Below, piece after piece: positions 17,438-26,069 of a stretch of 64,000 nt of DNA. Numbering within the stretch: the stretch's first letter is position 1; each line of letters opens with the position of its first letter. The notes below the pieces were generated by a model. The model ran no database searches. It was not told where the DNA came from and saw only the letters and a program-made list of their open reading frames with translations. The stretch lies in contig CAIQVH010000019.1 of NCBI GenBank assembly GCA_903875215.1, positions 62,001 to 126,000 of the forward strand, given 5' to 3'. This stretch comes from an uncultured Anaerolineae bacterium. GTDB taxonomy: Bacteria > Chloroflexota > Anaerolineae > Anaerolineales > Villigracilaceae. The translations under genes were made by a program, and so were the position numbers.

Positions 17438-18775
17438 TTAAAAAGAAAGCAGCGCAGCCTGGCGCTGAAGGGTGGCCTGCATACTCCAGGGGCCGGTCCA
17501 GGTGATGGTGGCGGGCAGGATTTTGCCCCGCAGGTCAGAGTCACTCTCGACAAAGACCAGCTTGTTCGTCGGCGTGCGCCCCTTCCAACGCCCCTTCACC
17601 TTTTCTTCGAACAAAACGGGCACACTCTCGCCGAGATATTTCCCGTTAATCTCCGCGACCACGTTCTCCTGCAACTCTTCCAGCAGTCTGAACCGGCGCA
17701 TTTTTTCCTCGTCTGAGACATCATCCACCATGCGGCGCGTTGCCACTGTTCCGGCGCGCATCGAATAGCGCGCCAGGTGCGCCACGTCCAGCTTCAAATC
17801 GGCCAGCACCTGGAAGGTCTGCATGAACTGCGCCTCCGTCTCACCCGGGAACCCGACGATGATATCCGTCGCAATCGAACAATCCGGGATCCGGGCGCGA
17901 ATTTTTTCCACCAGGCGGCGATAATCCTGCTGGGTGTAACCGCGGCGCATATTTTCCAGCACCGTGTCATCCCCGGCCTGAATCGGGATCTCAAAATGGG
18001 GCATGACCTTCGGCAGTTCCGCAACCGCCTCCAGCAAATCCTCGCCAAAATAGTTCGGATGCGAGGTCAAGAAGCGCAGGCGCTCAATTCCATCCACCTC
18101 ATGGGCCAGGCGCAGCAGCCCGGCCAGGTTGGGGCCATCGGCAATATCCTTGCCGTACCGGTCCACGATCTGCCCGAGCAGGGTGATTTCTTTAACACCC
18201 TGGGCCGCCAGCGAGCGGATCTCGGCGATGATATCGCCCACCGGGCGCGAGCGTTCGATGCCGCGCTGGTAGGGGATGATGCAGTATGTGCAGGCGTGCG
18301 AGCAGCCATAAACGACCGGCACGTGCGCCGAAACCAGTTGGCCGCGCTCACTGACCGGAAGGATCAACTCTTCATCCATGGTGAGGAAGCGGCGGGTCGT
18401 TTCAGCATTTTCCATGGAGCGGATCTCGCCCTGGGTGAGATGCGCAATCAACGGCCCCGGGTCCGAAGGCGGGGAGAAGACATCCACATAAGGGAAACGC
18501 GCTTTGAGCTTCTCATGACCTTTGACGCCCACCAGGCAGCCCATCAGGTTGATGACCAGGCCGGGGTTTTGCTGTTTAAGCGGCCGGAACGAGCTCAGGC
18601 GTCCGTAGGCTTTATCCTCGGCCGACTGGCGCACCACGCAGGTATTCAAGACGATGACATCGGCCTCGGCGGGGATTTCAGTCTGGCTGTAGCCCAAATG
18701 CTCGAGCGCCGACCCCACCCGCTGTGAGTCGGCGACGTTCATCTGACAGCCTTCAGTCCAAATATGATATTTCAT
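17438..18775 (-). CDS. miaB: tRNA-2-methylthio-N6-dimethylallyladenosine synthase (MiaB)
   Basis: Radical-SAM methylthiotransferase that adds a methylthio group to i6A37 of tRNAs reading UNN codons. The N-terminal UPF0004 domain has cluster cysteines in TEGCQMN, LNTCVVR and LMGCLVG. The radical-SAM domain has CSHACTYC (CxxxCxxC) near residue 157. The C-terminal TRAM-like domain covers about 375-440 (VPVLFEEKVKGRWKGRT). The length of 445 aa is normal. An extended -10 lies upstream (18810-18818), and AAGGATGA precedes the ATG. The tRNA-Ser(UGA) encoded next door is a plausible substrate class, since it reads UNN codons. Confidence 0.94.
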   Translation of the reverse strand: MKYHIWTEGCQMNVADSQRVGSALEHLGYSQTEIPAEADVIVLNTCVVRQSAEDKAYGRLSSFRPLKQQNPGLVINLMGCLVGVKGHEKLKARFPYVDVFSPPSDPGPLIAHLTQGEIRSMENAETTRRFLTMDEELILPVSERGQLVSAHVPVVYGCSHACTYCIIPYQRGIERSRPVGDIIAEIRSLAAQGVKEITLLGQIVDRYGKDIADGPNLAGLLRLAHEVDGIERLRFLTSHPNYFGEDLLEAVAELPKVMPHFEIPIQAGDDTVLENMRRGYTQQDYRRLVEKIRARIPDCSIATDIIVGFPGETEAQFMQTFQVLADLKLDVAHLARYSMRAGTVATRRMVDDVSDEEKMRRFRLLEELQENVVAEINGKYLGESVPVLFEEKVKGRWKGRTPTNKLVFVESDSDLRGKILPATITWTGPWSMQATLQRQAALLSF

Positions 18776-18809
18776 GCTTCATCCTTACGGTTAAAAACGT
18801 CAGGCGCGA

Positions 18810-18818
18810 ATTATACCA
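18810..18818 (-). promoter_or_regulatory. Extended -10 promoter element of miaB
   Basis: On the minus strand TGGTATAAT gives a TG-extended -10 about 40 nt before the miaB start. No good -35 was seen. Confidence 0.5.
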
Positions 18819-18892
18819 AGCCTGTCAGGTTTTCGGCCGCCGGCTTTTCAGCCCGGTGAAATGCCCAAGTTATGGTAAAATCGCATGCGCTC

Positions 18893-18980
18893 GGAGGGAT
18901 GGCCGAGCGGCTTAAGGCGCATGTCTTGAAAACATGTTAGGGTAACACCTACGTGGGTTCGAATCCCACTCCCTCCGCCA
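18893..18980 (+). tRNA. tRNA-Ser(UGA), CCA encoded
   Basis: The acceptor stem GGAGGGA (18893-18899) pairs with TCCCTCC (18970-18976). The anticodon loop is CTTGAAA with anticodon TGA at 18927-18929. A long variable arm and GGTTCGAATCC T-arm are typical of class II tRNA-Ser. Discriminator G and a genomic CCA follow at 18977-18980. Confidence 0.96.
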
Positions 18981-19008
18981 TAGCCATCCGGACCAGCAAC
19001 CTGCACCT

Positions 19009-19099
19009 GGGGAGGTGCCAGAGAGGCCGATTGGGCTCGCCTGCTAAGTGAGTACGGGGGCTAAAACCTCCGTCGCGGGTTCGAATCCCGCCCTCCCCG
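19009..19099 (+). tRNA. tRNA-Ser(GCU), CCA not encoded
   Basis: The acceptor stem GGGGAGG (19009-19015) pairs with CCTCCCC (19092-19098). The anticodon loop CTGCTAA has GCT at 19043-19045. A long variable arm and GGTTCGAATCC T-arm are present. The 3' sequence after discriminator G is CTG, so CCA must be added post-transcriptionally, unlike in the neighbouring tRNA 28 bp upstream. Confidence 0.96.
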
Positions 19100-19197
19100 C
19101 TGTTACATGCCCCTTTTTCAGGGGCAACCATGCAAAGCCTTCTCAAAGGCTGAAACGCAAAAATCAGCTCTATAGCGACGGTTGCGTTTGCTTGATA

Positions 19198-19229
19198 CAG
19201 GCTTTTTCGACCCAAGTCGAAGGAGCCTG
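19198..19229. terminator. Hairpin downstream of tRNA-Ser pair
   Basis: A 14-bp stem with two G-T pairs (19198-19211 with 19216-19229) and a 4-nt loop. It shares the core CAGGCTnTTTCGA with the hairpin at 19320-19357. The rest of 19100-19319 holds no gene I can support. Confidence 0.5.
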
Positions 19230-19319
19230 TTGTGTTTAATGGGTTGTGTGGGCGCTCACATAAGATAAGGCCACTGCATCTGCCTCTGGGCGTGGGGTTG
19301 CTTGCCAGGCGTAGAATCT

Positions 19320-19357
19320 CAACAGGCTCTTTCGAGGTCACTCGAAAGAGCCTGTTG
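19320..19357 (-). terminator. Hairpin after the polymer-forming membrane protein gene
   Basis: A 17-bp perfect stem (19320-19336 with 19341-19357) closes a 4-nt loop. It sits 21 bp beyond the stop of the minus-strand gene at 19379. The T-tract on the minus side is weak. Confidence 0.65.
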
Positions 19358-19378
19358 GATGGATGCGGTCTGGAGATT

Positions 19379-20377
19379 TCAGGCGTTTTCAGCCGGGGCG
19401 GATGCAGCAGCCAGGGTCAGGGCGCGTGTCCCGAAGCGTGTCAGGAAGACTGCGCCCAGTGAGGCCAGCCCGAGCAGCAGCGGCACTACCCAGCCTACGC
19501 AGGGGATGAAGCCGATTCCGTTGGCCACAAAGTTGAGCAGGAAGGTGCCCACTGCCGCCGAGAAGGGCAGCGGAAAGTCGGTTTTCAGTGCGGAGGCCAG
19601 GCGCAGGCCAATTTCGGTGCCAAGGCCGATCCAGCCAAAGACTCCGGCCGCCGAGAAGGCCACGGCCAGCAGGATGATCAGCGGGATGGTCAGGATCAGG
19701 GTGATGATCAGGATGCTGAACAAGGCCAGGGCAACGATAGCGGTAATGAAAATCAACACACCGAGTAGCCCGGTTGCGCCAGTGGATCCTGGCTGGGCCG
19801 GGATGGCTTCGCCGACCCGGCGGATTTGTTGGGGCAGGAACAAGACCAGCAGCGCGGCCAGCAGCCCCAGTCCCAGGGATTGGGCGAACAGGCTGAGGCC
19901 GCGATTGAGCATATTGAGGAGCGGGTTGGTGCTGACAGTGGGTGTGGTCTCCACGCCCGGCAGGGTGGGCGGGTTGATGGCTGGCTGGGTGGGATTTTTG
20001 AGCACTTCGCCATCCACGCGTGCGCCTTCGGCGCGATTAACTGGCGCGCCGAGCGTGACCAGGTTGCCGTAAATGTGCGCAGTTTCACCCAGGCTGACTG
20101 CGCCGCCAATGACAACGACATCTTTCTGGCCTTCGCCGGCCATAATCAGGCTGCCGCCGATCAGTACAATTGAGCCGGTGACGGTGGCATTCTGTTCGAT
20201 CGTGATCGAACCGCCCAGGACGACCAGGTCTTCGTTGAGGGTTTCTCCACTTTTGAGAGTGTAGTTGCTGCCAAAAATGGGCCCGGCCAGGTTGTCCAGC
20301 GCGTAGACGCTGCGCAGCGGGATAAAGATCAAGGCTGCGACCAGGGTTAAGATGGAAAGTCTGCTTGCAAGTTTCAT
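19379..20377 (-). CDS. Membrane protein with N-terminal bactofilin-like repeat region
   Basis: A signal-like N-terminus (1-26) is followed by a short beta-repeat region (about 35-125; LNEDLVVLGGSITIEQNATVTGSIVLIGGSL split over two turns, then HIYGNLVTLGAPV). This resembles polymer-forming bactofilin-type proteins. A Pro/Thr linker (about 128-148) and four or five membrane helices (about 160-325) follow. No catalytic motif was seen. It is the third gene of the ECF sigma/anti-sigma unit (16-bp gap), so it may be an envelope effector of that regulon. The role is inferred. Confidence 0.72.
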   Translation of the reverse strand: MKLASRLSILTLVAALIFIPLRSVYALDNLAGPIFGSNYTLKSGETLNEDLVVLGGSITIEQNATVTGSIVLIGGSLIMAGEGQKDVVVIGGAVSLGETAHIYGNLVTLGAPVNRAEGARVDGEVLKNPTQPAINPPTLPGVETTPTVSTNPLLNMLNRGLSLFAQSLGLGLLAALLVLFLPQQIRRVGEAIPAQPGSTGATGLLGVLIFITAIVALALFSILIITLILTIPLIILLAVAFSAAGVFGWIGLGTEIGLRLASALKTDFPLPFSAAVGTFLLNFVANGIGFIPCVGWVVPLLLGLASLGAVFLTRFGTRALTLAAASAPAENA

Positions 20378-20393
20378 TGTGTCCTCCTTCAGC

Positions 20394-20921
20394 CTAGATG
20401 GCTGTTTGCGAAAATTGTTCGTTCCGGCGTACCGAGAAGTTGAGCAGGACCCCCAATCCTGCCAGGAGCGTGAGGAACGATATCAGGGCATAGGCGGGAA
20501 CCAGTGCGCCAGCCACATGGATCAAGGTTAAAGCGATGCTTCCAGCCGTGCGGAACAAAAGCACCAGGTAGATGGCGTGATTAAACCAAAGCGTGAATAG
20601 GGTTTCCGGCGGCAAAGCCAGGTAGCCGAGGTAGGGGTGCAGCAGCCAGGCCAGCAGGCTGGCGCCAGCCAGGGCCAGAAGCAGGCTGCCGATTTGCGCG
20701 CGGCGGTGCTGAAGCTGGCGCTCGGCGGCCAGGCGGGTCTGGAAGCGCTGAGAAAAGCCCTTGGTGGGGGCGGCCACCGGCGCGGCGCGCAGGGCCAGGT
20801 TGGCATGTGCCAGCGCGGCGCAATCTGGACAGGTGCGCAGGTGATTCTGCAGATCCTGCTCCTGGGCCGGGGTCAGACGTTGATCGTCTAGCAGGTAATC
20901 TTCATAGGGCCGGTGATCCAT
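20394..20921 (-). CDS. Anti-sigma factor with zinc-finger motif and membrane helices
   Basis: Partner of the ECF sigma factor encoded just upstream. HLRTCPDC near residue 30 (HxxxCxxC) is the ZAS/zf-HC2 signature that clamps the sigma factor. A cytosolic linker and three hydrophobic segments follow (about 75-95, 105-125, 135-165). I chose ATG 20921, which overlaps the sigma stop by 20 bp; ATG 20954 upstream would lie deeper inside the sigma gene. Likely holds the sigma factor at the membrane until an envelope signal. Confidence 0.83.
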   Translation of the reverse strand: MDHRPYEDYLLDDQRLTPAQEQDLQNHLRTCPDCAALAHANLALRAAPVAAPTKGFSQRFQTRLAAERQLQHRRAQIGSLLLALAGASLLAWLLHPYLGYLALPPETLFTLWFNHAIYLVLLFRTAGSIALTLIHVAGALVPAYALISFLTLLAGLGVLLNFSVRRNEQFSQTAI

Positions 20922-21507
20922 AAGGCATCCTTTCCAGGCGGGTTTCAGGGGCATTTTCTGTCAGCTGGCGGGCGATGGCCTTGCGTGCCCGGTGCAGGCG
21001 GCTTTTGATGGCGCTGACGGTTAAATTCAGGCTTTCGGCGATCTCCACTTCTGAGAAGTCATACCAGTAGCGGAGGACGATTGCGGCGCGATCGGTCGGT
21101 TCCAGGCTTTTGAGAGCTGCCTGCAGGCGGGCCTGTTCCTCGTGGCGGATGGTTTCCTGCTCGGGGTTGGGTGCGTCGTGATCGGGTAGTTCGGTGGGCC
21201 GGTCATCGTCCTCCCGTTCGGCGTCGAGCGAGAAGAGGGTGAAGCGGCGCCGGCGCAGACGGTCGATGCTGTAATGTGCAGCGATGGAGAGCAGCCAGGT
21301 TGCAAAGGGGCGCTGACGGTCGTAGCGGGAGATGTTCTGGTAGGCGCGCAGGAAGCTTTCCTGGGTGGCGTCTTCGGCTGCTTCGGGTTCGCCGAGCATG
21401 CGGTAGCAGAGATTAAAGACCGGGGTCTGGTATTTTTCCACCAGCCGGGTAAATGCCTCGTCATCGCCTTGTTGGGCCTGGAGAATCCAGGCCAGTTCTT
21501 CGTTCAC
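20902..21507 (-). CDS. ECF-family RNA polymerase sigma factor
   Basis: Region 2 is clear (DEAFTRLVEKYQTPVFNLCYRMLG, with DATQESFLRAYQNI and FATWLLSIAAHYSIDRLRRRR). Region 4 is at about 128-180 (LEPTDRAAIVLRYWYDFS, IAESLNLTVSAIKSRLHRARKAI). I chose GTG 21507 because AGGAGA lies just upstream and region 2 then starts at the normal position (201 aa); ATG 21564 is an alternative. First gene of a three-gene unit with its anti-sigma factor and a bactofilin-like membrane protein. Confidence 0.93.
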   Translation of the reverse strand: MNEELAWILQAQQGDDEAFTRLVEKYQTPVFNLCYRMLGEPEAAEDATQESFLRAYQNISRYDRQRPFATWLLSIAAHYSIDRLRRRRFTLFSLDAEREDDDRPTELPDHDAPNPEQETIRHEEQARLQAALKSLEPTDRAAIVLRYWYDFSEVEIAESLNLTVSAIKSRLHRARKAIARQLTENAPETRLERMPYGSPAL

Positions 21508-21669
21508 AAATTCTCCTGTCCGTCGTTCTGCACAATCTACGCAGGGCGGCGGGGAAGGTTGCACGCCGCGGAGTTAGATTGCCTGGGAAAATTTTAATGC
21601 CATTTGGCCCGCCAGGGCGGGTAGATTGGGGGGGAAATGGAGGGCACGGGGGTGTAGTACAATCGCAAT

Positions 21670-23007
21670 ATGGAAACCACTCGCCGTCCCGCCGGTTTTG
21701 CGGCTTTTATGGTCATTTGGGTCACCCAGATTGTTTCGGTGCTGGCTTCGGGGATGACCGGTTTTGCCATGACGATCTGGATGTATCAGAAAACCCAGAG
21801 CGCCACGGCCATGGGGTTGATGCAGGTCTTTTATATTACTCCATTTTTGCTCATGTCGCCGCTGGCCGGGGTGCTGGTGGATCGCTACAGCCGCAAGCGG
21901 ATGATGATGGTCAGCGATATCACCGGTGGGTTGGGGACGCTTTTTGTCCTGCTCATGTATTCCACCGGGCGGTTGGAGTTCTGGCACCTGTACCTGGCAG
22001 CCATCCTGAACGGGATTGGCAATACCTTTCAGTGGCCGGCGTATTCGGCGGCGATCAGTACGATGATCCCCAAGGAGCAGCTTGGCCGGGTCAACGGCCT
22101 GATGTCGCTGATGGAGGCCGGGCCGGGTGTTCTGGCGCCAATTTTGGCCGGGGCGTTGCTGCCGCTGATCAAGTTGCAGGGTATTATGTTGTTTGATGCG
22201 GTCACTTTTTTGGTGGCCATCAGCGGATTGATGTTTGTGGTCATCCCGCAGCCGCGCCAGACTGCGGAAGGGCAGGCGGCCCAGGAGGGGGGGCTCTGGG
22301 GGCAGGCCACGTTCGGGTTCAAATATATTTTTGCCCGCCCCAGCCTGCTGGGCTTGCAGCTGGTTTTTTTTGCTGGGAATCTTTTTTCGGGGGTGAGTTT
22401 TACCGTTTTGGCGCCCATGGTGCTGGCGCGCACCGGCCAGAATAGCGTCATTTTTGGCACGGTGGAGTCGATGTTTGCTGTGGGCGGCATTTTGGGAGGG
22501 GTGCTGATGAGTGCCTGGGGCGGCTTTAAACGGCGCGTGCACGGGGTTTTGCTGGGCTGGATCCTTTCCGGGTTGGGGGTGGCGGCGCTGGGGCTGGGGC
22601 AGAATCTCTCCGGCTGGATTCCGGCGGCGGTGTTTTCGATGCTGGTCACCCCGCTGGTCAATGGTTCGAACCAGGCCATCTGGCAGGCGAAGGTCGCCCC
22701 GGATTTGCAAGGCCGCGTTTTTTCAGCGCGCCGCCTGATTGCCTGGTTCACCAACCCAATCACGCCCATCATTGGCGGTACGCTGGCCGATTATGTGCTC
22801 GAACCGGCCATGCGCGCGCCAGGCGCGCTGACAGATGCCTTCAGCTGGCTGGTGGGATCCGGGCCGGGAGCGGGGATGGGTTTGTTGATGTTTTTGTGCG
22901 GGTTGGGTGCGATGCTGGTTGGCGTGGCGGGATATTTTGTTCCGGCGGTGCGCCGGGCGGAAGATCTGTTGCCCGATCACGATCAGCTGGCCCCGGCGCA
23001 GGTCTGA
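21670..23007 (+). CDS. MFS transporter (DHA3-like efflux family)
   Basis: 445 aa with about 12 hydrophobic helices. The loop 2-3 signature reads GVLVDRYSRKRMMM (about 65-78), as in macrolide/drug efflux MFS proteins. The mid-loop and the second half (GGILGGVLMSAWGG) follow the usual 6+6 layout. TACAAT at 21658-21663 lies only 6 nt before the ATG and no Shine-Dalgarno is visible, so the mRNA may be leaderless. The substrate is unknown. It is divergent from the ECF sigma gene and followed by a flippase-like gene 33 bp downstream. Confidence 0.88.
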   Translation: METTRRPAGFAAFMVIWVTQIVSVLASGMTGFAMTIWMYQKTQSATAMGLMQVFYITPFLLMSPLAGVLVDRYSRKRMMMVSDITGGLGTLFVLLMYSTGRLEFWHLYLAAILNGIGNTFQWPAYSAAISTMIPKEQLGRVNGLMSLMEAGPGVLAPILAGALLPLIKLQGIMLFDAVTFLVAISGLMFVVIPQPRQTAEGQAAQEGGLWGQATFGFKYIFARPSLLGLQLVFFAGNLFSGVSFTVLAPMVLARTGQNSVIFGTVESMFAVGGILGGVLMSAWGGFKRRVHGVLLGWILSGLGVAALGLGQNLSGWIPAAVFSMLVTPLVNGSNQAIWQAKVAPDLQGRVFSARRLIAWFTNPITPIIGGTLADYVLEPAMRAPGALTDAFSWLVGSGPGAGMGLLMFLCGLGAMLVGVAGYFVPAVRRAEDLLPDHDQLAPAQV

Positions 23008-23040
23008 GGCTGGCTGCTCTTTCTGTAACATTACTTCAGT

Positions 23041-24033
23041 ATGAAAAAAATTCTTCCAATTCTTGTTTTTTTTCTCGCCAGTGGCCTGATCGTGCTCAGC
23101 TTTGGCGAGCTGAAAAATACCTGGATTACTCTGCAGCACAGTGATTTTCGCTACATGGGGCTGGCAATTTTATTAATTGCCTTGTGGATCTTAAGCGAAG
23201 CCTGGGGCTATGCCTATCTCTATCACCTGATGGATGTGGAAGAAAGTCTGTGGCGGCTGGTGCTGCTCTCCTCGGCGGCGAATTTTATTAACGTGGTGGC
23301 CCCCAGCGGTGGTTTTGGCGGGTTGGCGGTCTTTATTGAAGATGCCGGGCGGCGCAGATATCCGCGCGGGCTGGCTGCTGCGGCTGGCGCGTTGCACCTG
23401 TTTCTGGAATATGCCGCTTTCATGGTCATTCTTGGGATGGGGTGGGTGGTGCTTATCCGCCGAGATGACCTTAACCCCGGGGAATTTATGGCCTCGATGA
23501 TCCTGTTTGGCATTGTCGTTGCGCTGGGAATTTTGATCTGGATTGGGTCGCGATCCGGCGAACAGCTGGGGCGGGTGCTGGCCTGGATCGCGCGGCAGAC
23601 CAACCGGGTGGCGTGGCCGTTGATCCGTAAGGAATATTTCCGCGAGGTGGCGGCCCGGGAATTCGGTGTTGAAGTGGCTGAGGGGCTGTCTATCTTACGC
23701 GTCAAGCATCGCGGGGCGGTGGTGCCTTTTCTTTTTGCGGTAAGCAGCAAGATCTTGCAGACGGCCATCCTGGCGACGACGTTTCTGGCGTTCGATGTCG
23801 GCTTTTCGTTTGGAACGGTGGTGGCGGGTTTTGCCTCGTGCTATCTGTTTTTGATCGTTTCCCCCACGCCTTCGGGGATTGGGGTGGTTGAAACGCTGCT
23901 GCCACTGACACTGAGTTCGTTAAACATCCCATGGGAACAGGCTGTGGTGGTCACGCTGACGTATCGCGGGTTGACCTTCTGGTTGCCGCTGCTGGTTGGT
24001 GGGCTGGCTTTCAGGGTTTTACAGCGCGAGTAG
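23041..24033 (+). CDS. Lysylphosphatidylglycerol synthase TM region/UPF0104 flippase-like membrane protein
   Basis: 330 aa with about eight membrane helices. Landmarks of the LPG-synthase-TM (YbhN/AglD-like) family are NFINVVAPSGGFGG (about 81-95) and LIVSPTPSGIGVVE (about 276-290). Members translocate or flip lipid-linked molecules, but the substrate is not readable. No synthase domain is attached, so this is the membrane part only. It follows the MFS gene closely and converges on the MEMO1-like gene (14-bp gap). Confidence 0.85.
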   Translation: MKKILPILVFFLASGLIVLSFGELKNTWITLQHSDFRYMGLAILLIALWILSEAWGYAYLYHLMDVEESLWRLVLLSSAANFINVVAPSGGFGGLAVFIEDAGRRRYPRGLAAAAGALHLFLEYAAFMVILGMGWVVLIRRDDLNPGEFMASMILFGIVVALGILIWIGSRSGEQLGRVLAWIARQTNRVAWPLIRKEYFREVAAREFGVEVAEGLSILRVKHRGAVVPFLFAVSSKILQTAILATTFLAFDVGFSFGTVVAGFASCYLFLIVSPTPSGIGVVETLLPLTLSSLNIPWEQAVVVTLTYRGLTFWLPLLVGGLAFRVLQRE

Positions 24034-24047
24034 CCGCACGGCTCCTA

Positions 24048-24890
24048 CTACTTCAGCACTACTGCCGCGCCATACCCGACAACGTTTTCAAAATCTCCGG
24101 TCACCTGGCCGGAAGTGGCATGTTGCAGGACCTGGACGGTTTGCCCCCCGAGCGCCCTGGCCGCCCACAGGACTGCAGCGATGGCGCCCAATCCACAGGC
24201 TTCGCCTTTTCCCTGTTTTTCAAGTTCATATAGTTGTTCAGGATCAAAAGAAGCCACTGCTTTCAGCATGGCGGCATCCATCCGGTTGGCGGTTTTTTCG
24301 TCGTGGAAATGTGACAGGTCGGTGGAGGCGACCAGCAGGGCGTTCTCTCTGGCAAGCGTTTCGGCCAGGGCCTCGCCCAGGGCGCGCGCGGTGCGTATGG
24401 TCTGGCTGCGGAGCATGACCGGCAGCAGGGAGAATGTGGTTTTAACGGCGCGCTGTAAAAAGGGGAGTTCGATTTCGAGGGAATGTTCGGGGTCGTTGGC
24501 GACCGGGGTCAACCCAAAGCCCAGGCGCTGGATCAAGTTTTGGTCCAGCTGATGGAGCAGGTTGCGTTCGACCGGGATTGTCCCGAGCGGCGTGCCATAA
24601 GCAGCGTGTGCCGTTGTGAGCAGCGGGGCGGCGTAGCCGTGGTGCATGGGCGAAATAATGGCAATGACCGCTGGCTCGAGCAGGCGTACCGCGGCGAAGG
24701 CGTAGCCCGCCACCGGGCCGGAATAGCGGTGCCCGGCGTGTGGCGCAATGATGGCCACTGGCTGGCCGGGCAGGTCGGGCAGGATGGCCTTTTGCAGGCA
24801 GGCATCTACCTGGCTGGCCAGCCGCTTGGGGTTGGCTTCATACCAGGTGCCGGCAATGGGAGAAGGGCGGATTTCAGCAAAGGCGGACAT
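24048..24890 (-). CDS. amrB: AmmeMemoRadiSam system protein B (MEMO1 family)
   Basis: Dioxygenase-like MEMO1 fold protein; the family is named for its frequent association with AMMECR1 and a radical-SAM protein, neither of which is in the window. Motifs: SPIAGTWYEA, IIAPHAGHRYSG (metal/active-site His), ISPMHHGYAAP, EHSLEIELPFLQ, STDLSHFHDE and GEACGLGAI. I chose ATG 24890 with AGAGGTG four nt upstream; a GTG at 24896 is possible. An extended -10, TGCTACAAT, is at 24907-24915 on the minus strand. The biochemical role is not established by the sequence. Confidence 0.9.
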   Translation of the reverse strand: MSAFAEIRPSPIAGTWYEANPKRLASQVDACLQKAILPDLPGQPVAIIAPHAGHRYSGPVAGYAFAAVRLLEPAVIAIISPMHHGYAAPLLTTAHAAYGTPLGTIPVERNLLHQLDQNLIQRLGFGLTPVANDPEHSLEIELPFLQRAVKTTFSLLPVMLRSQTIRTARALGEALAETLARENALLVASTDLSHFHDEKTANRMDAAMLKAVASFDPEQLYELEKQGKGEACGLGAIAAVLWAARALGGQTVQVLQHATSGQVTGDFENVVGYGAAVVLK

Positions 24891-24918
24891 GGGCACCTCT
24901 GCAATGATTGTAGCACGT

Positions 24919-25407
24919 CTACCGGGAGATCAGAAGTTCTTTGGTGGATTGGAACGCCAGCCCGGGCAGGCTGCCGCGCTCGAACCAGGCGGCTGCCTCG
25001 GCGTCATCTCCCGCCTGGAGTTCTCCGCCGGTTACCTGGCCGCGGTAAAAGATGACAAAATCGGCGCCGCGCGGGTGTTCGCGCCCGTGGCGGATGGCGA
25101 TAATGGCGTTGATGGCCACTTCCAGGCCGGTTTCTTCGCGGCATTCGCGCACGGCTGCCCGGGCCGGGTCTTCGTCGGCGTCTACAAAACCGGCTGGCAG
25201 GGTCCACAGCCCGCGGAAGGGTTCGTTGGCGCGCCGGACGAGCAGAATGCGCTCTCCGGCTTCGACCAGCACTGCCGCGGCCACTTTTGGGTCGGCAAAG
25301 TGAATCCAGCGGCAGGCCGGGCAGACTGGTCGTTCGCGGCCAAAGCTGATGCGGTGCACCACTGCTGTACCGCAGCGCGGGCAGTATTTGATTTCGTGCG
25401 GGTTCAT
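24919..25407 (-). CDS. Nudix hydrolase with N-terminal zinc ribbon (NADH pyrophosphatase-like)
   Basis: A zinc ribbon CPRC...CPAC (residues about 9-32) precedes a Nudix domain whose box is GFVDADEDPARAAVRECREE followed by TG. The layout matches the NudC-like/ADP-ribose pyrophosphatase class, but the NudC-specific SQPWPFP motif is absent, so the substrate is open. The start overlaps the stop of the anti-sigma gene by 4 bp, making it the third gene of the second ECF sigma unit. Confidence 0.9.
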   Translation of the reverse strand: MNPHEIKYCPRCGTAVVHRISFGRERPVCPACRWIHFADPKVAAAVLVEAGERILLVRRANEPFRGLWTLPAGFVDADEDPARAAVRECREETGLEVAINAIIAIRHGREHPRGADFVIFYRGQVTGGELQAGDDAEAAAWFERGSLPGLAFQSTKELLISR

Positions 25408-26069
25408 TGCGGGTTTTTGCGCGTAAAATCGGCGCTGGCTTTCTGGTGCAGCAGCCAGCCGGCCAGGGCGGTCAGGATGGCGCCTGCCAGCAGGCCGAGC
25501 TGTACCCAGGCAGGAATGAAGCCTGTGAAGCGCGGCGATTCATTCTGGGGGGCCAGTTTGTCGGCAGGTGCGGGATCCATCCGCAGCAGTTCGGGAGTGG
25601 TGGTTGGCGCGGCGGATGCTTCTGGCAGGGCTGGGGCGGCCAGCATGGGGGCGGCGGAGGCTTCGGGCGGCTGGGACTGCTCGAGCGGGGCTTCCATCCC
25701 TGCGGCATTGTAGGCTGTGACGGATGCGGCAGCCATGCTGGGGACGGAGAGTGCGCTCAGGTTGTTGGCGGCGAAGGTCAGCAGGAGCAGCAGGCTGGCG
25801 AGCAGCGAGGCAAAGCGGAAGACGGGCACTGCGCGCGGGGTGGGGGCTTTCAGTCCGGCCATTTTTGGGGTCAGGGTGAAGTTGCGCGGGGCGCGGCGCG
25901 CCGGGAGCTGGCGCAGCAGGTGGCGGGCCTGGCGCAGTTGTTCGTAGACGGCACCCAGCTGCGGGTCAGAGTCGAGTCTTTGTTGCAGGCGCGTGGCGAT
26001 CCCCCGGGGTAGTTGTTCATCCAGGTAGGCAGACAGGTTCTCGGCGTCGCGGAAGGTGGGTGCGGTCAT
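25404..26069 (-). CDS. Putative membrane anti-sigma factor
   Basis: Cytosolic N-terminus with LSAYLDEQLPRG (about 12-23), typical of anti-sigma factors but without the zinc-finger cysteines. A first membrane helix is at about 86-108 and a low-complexity Ala/Pro/Glu stretch at about 110-180. A second helix is at about 185-208. It is co-encoded with the ECF sigma factor (4-bp ATGA overlap), which is the main reason for the call. The Pro/Ala-rich part between the helices would be extracytoplasmic. Confidence 0.75.
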   Translation of the reverse strand: MTAPTFRDAENLSAYLDEQLPRGIATRLQQRLDSDPQLGAVYEQLRQARHLLRQLPARRAPRNFTLTPKMAGLKAPTPRAVPVFRFASLLASLLLLLTFAANNLSALSVPSMAAASVTAYNAAGMEAPLEQSQPPEASAAPMLAAPALPEASAAPTTTPELLRMDPAPADKLAPQNESPRFTGFIPAWVQLGLLAGAILTALAGWLLHQKASADFTRKNPQ

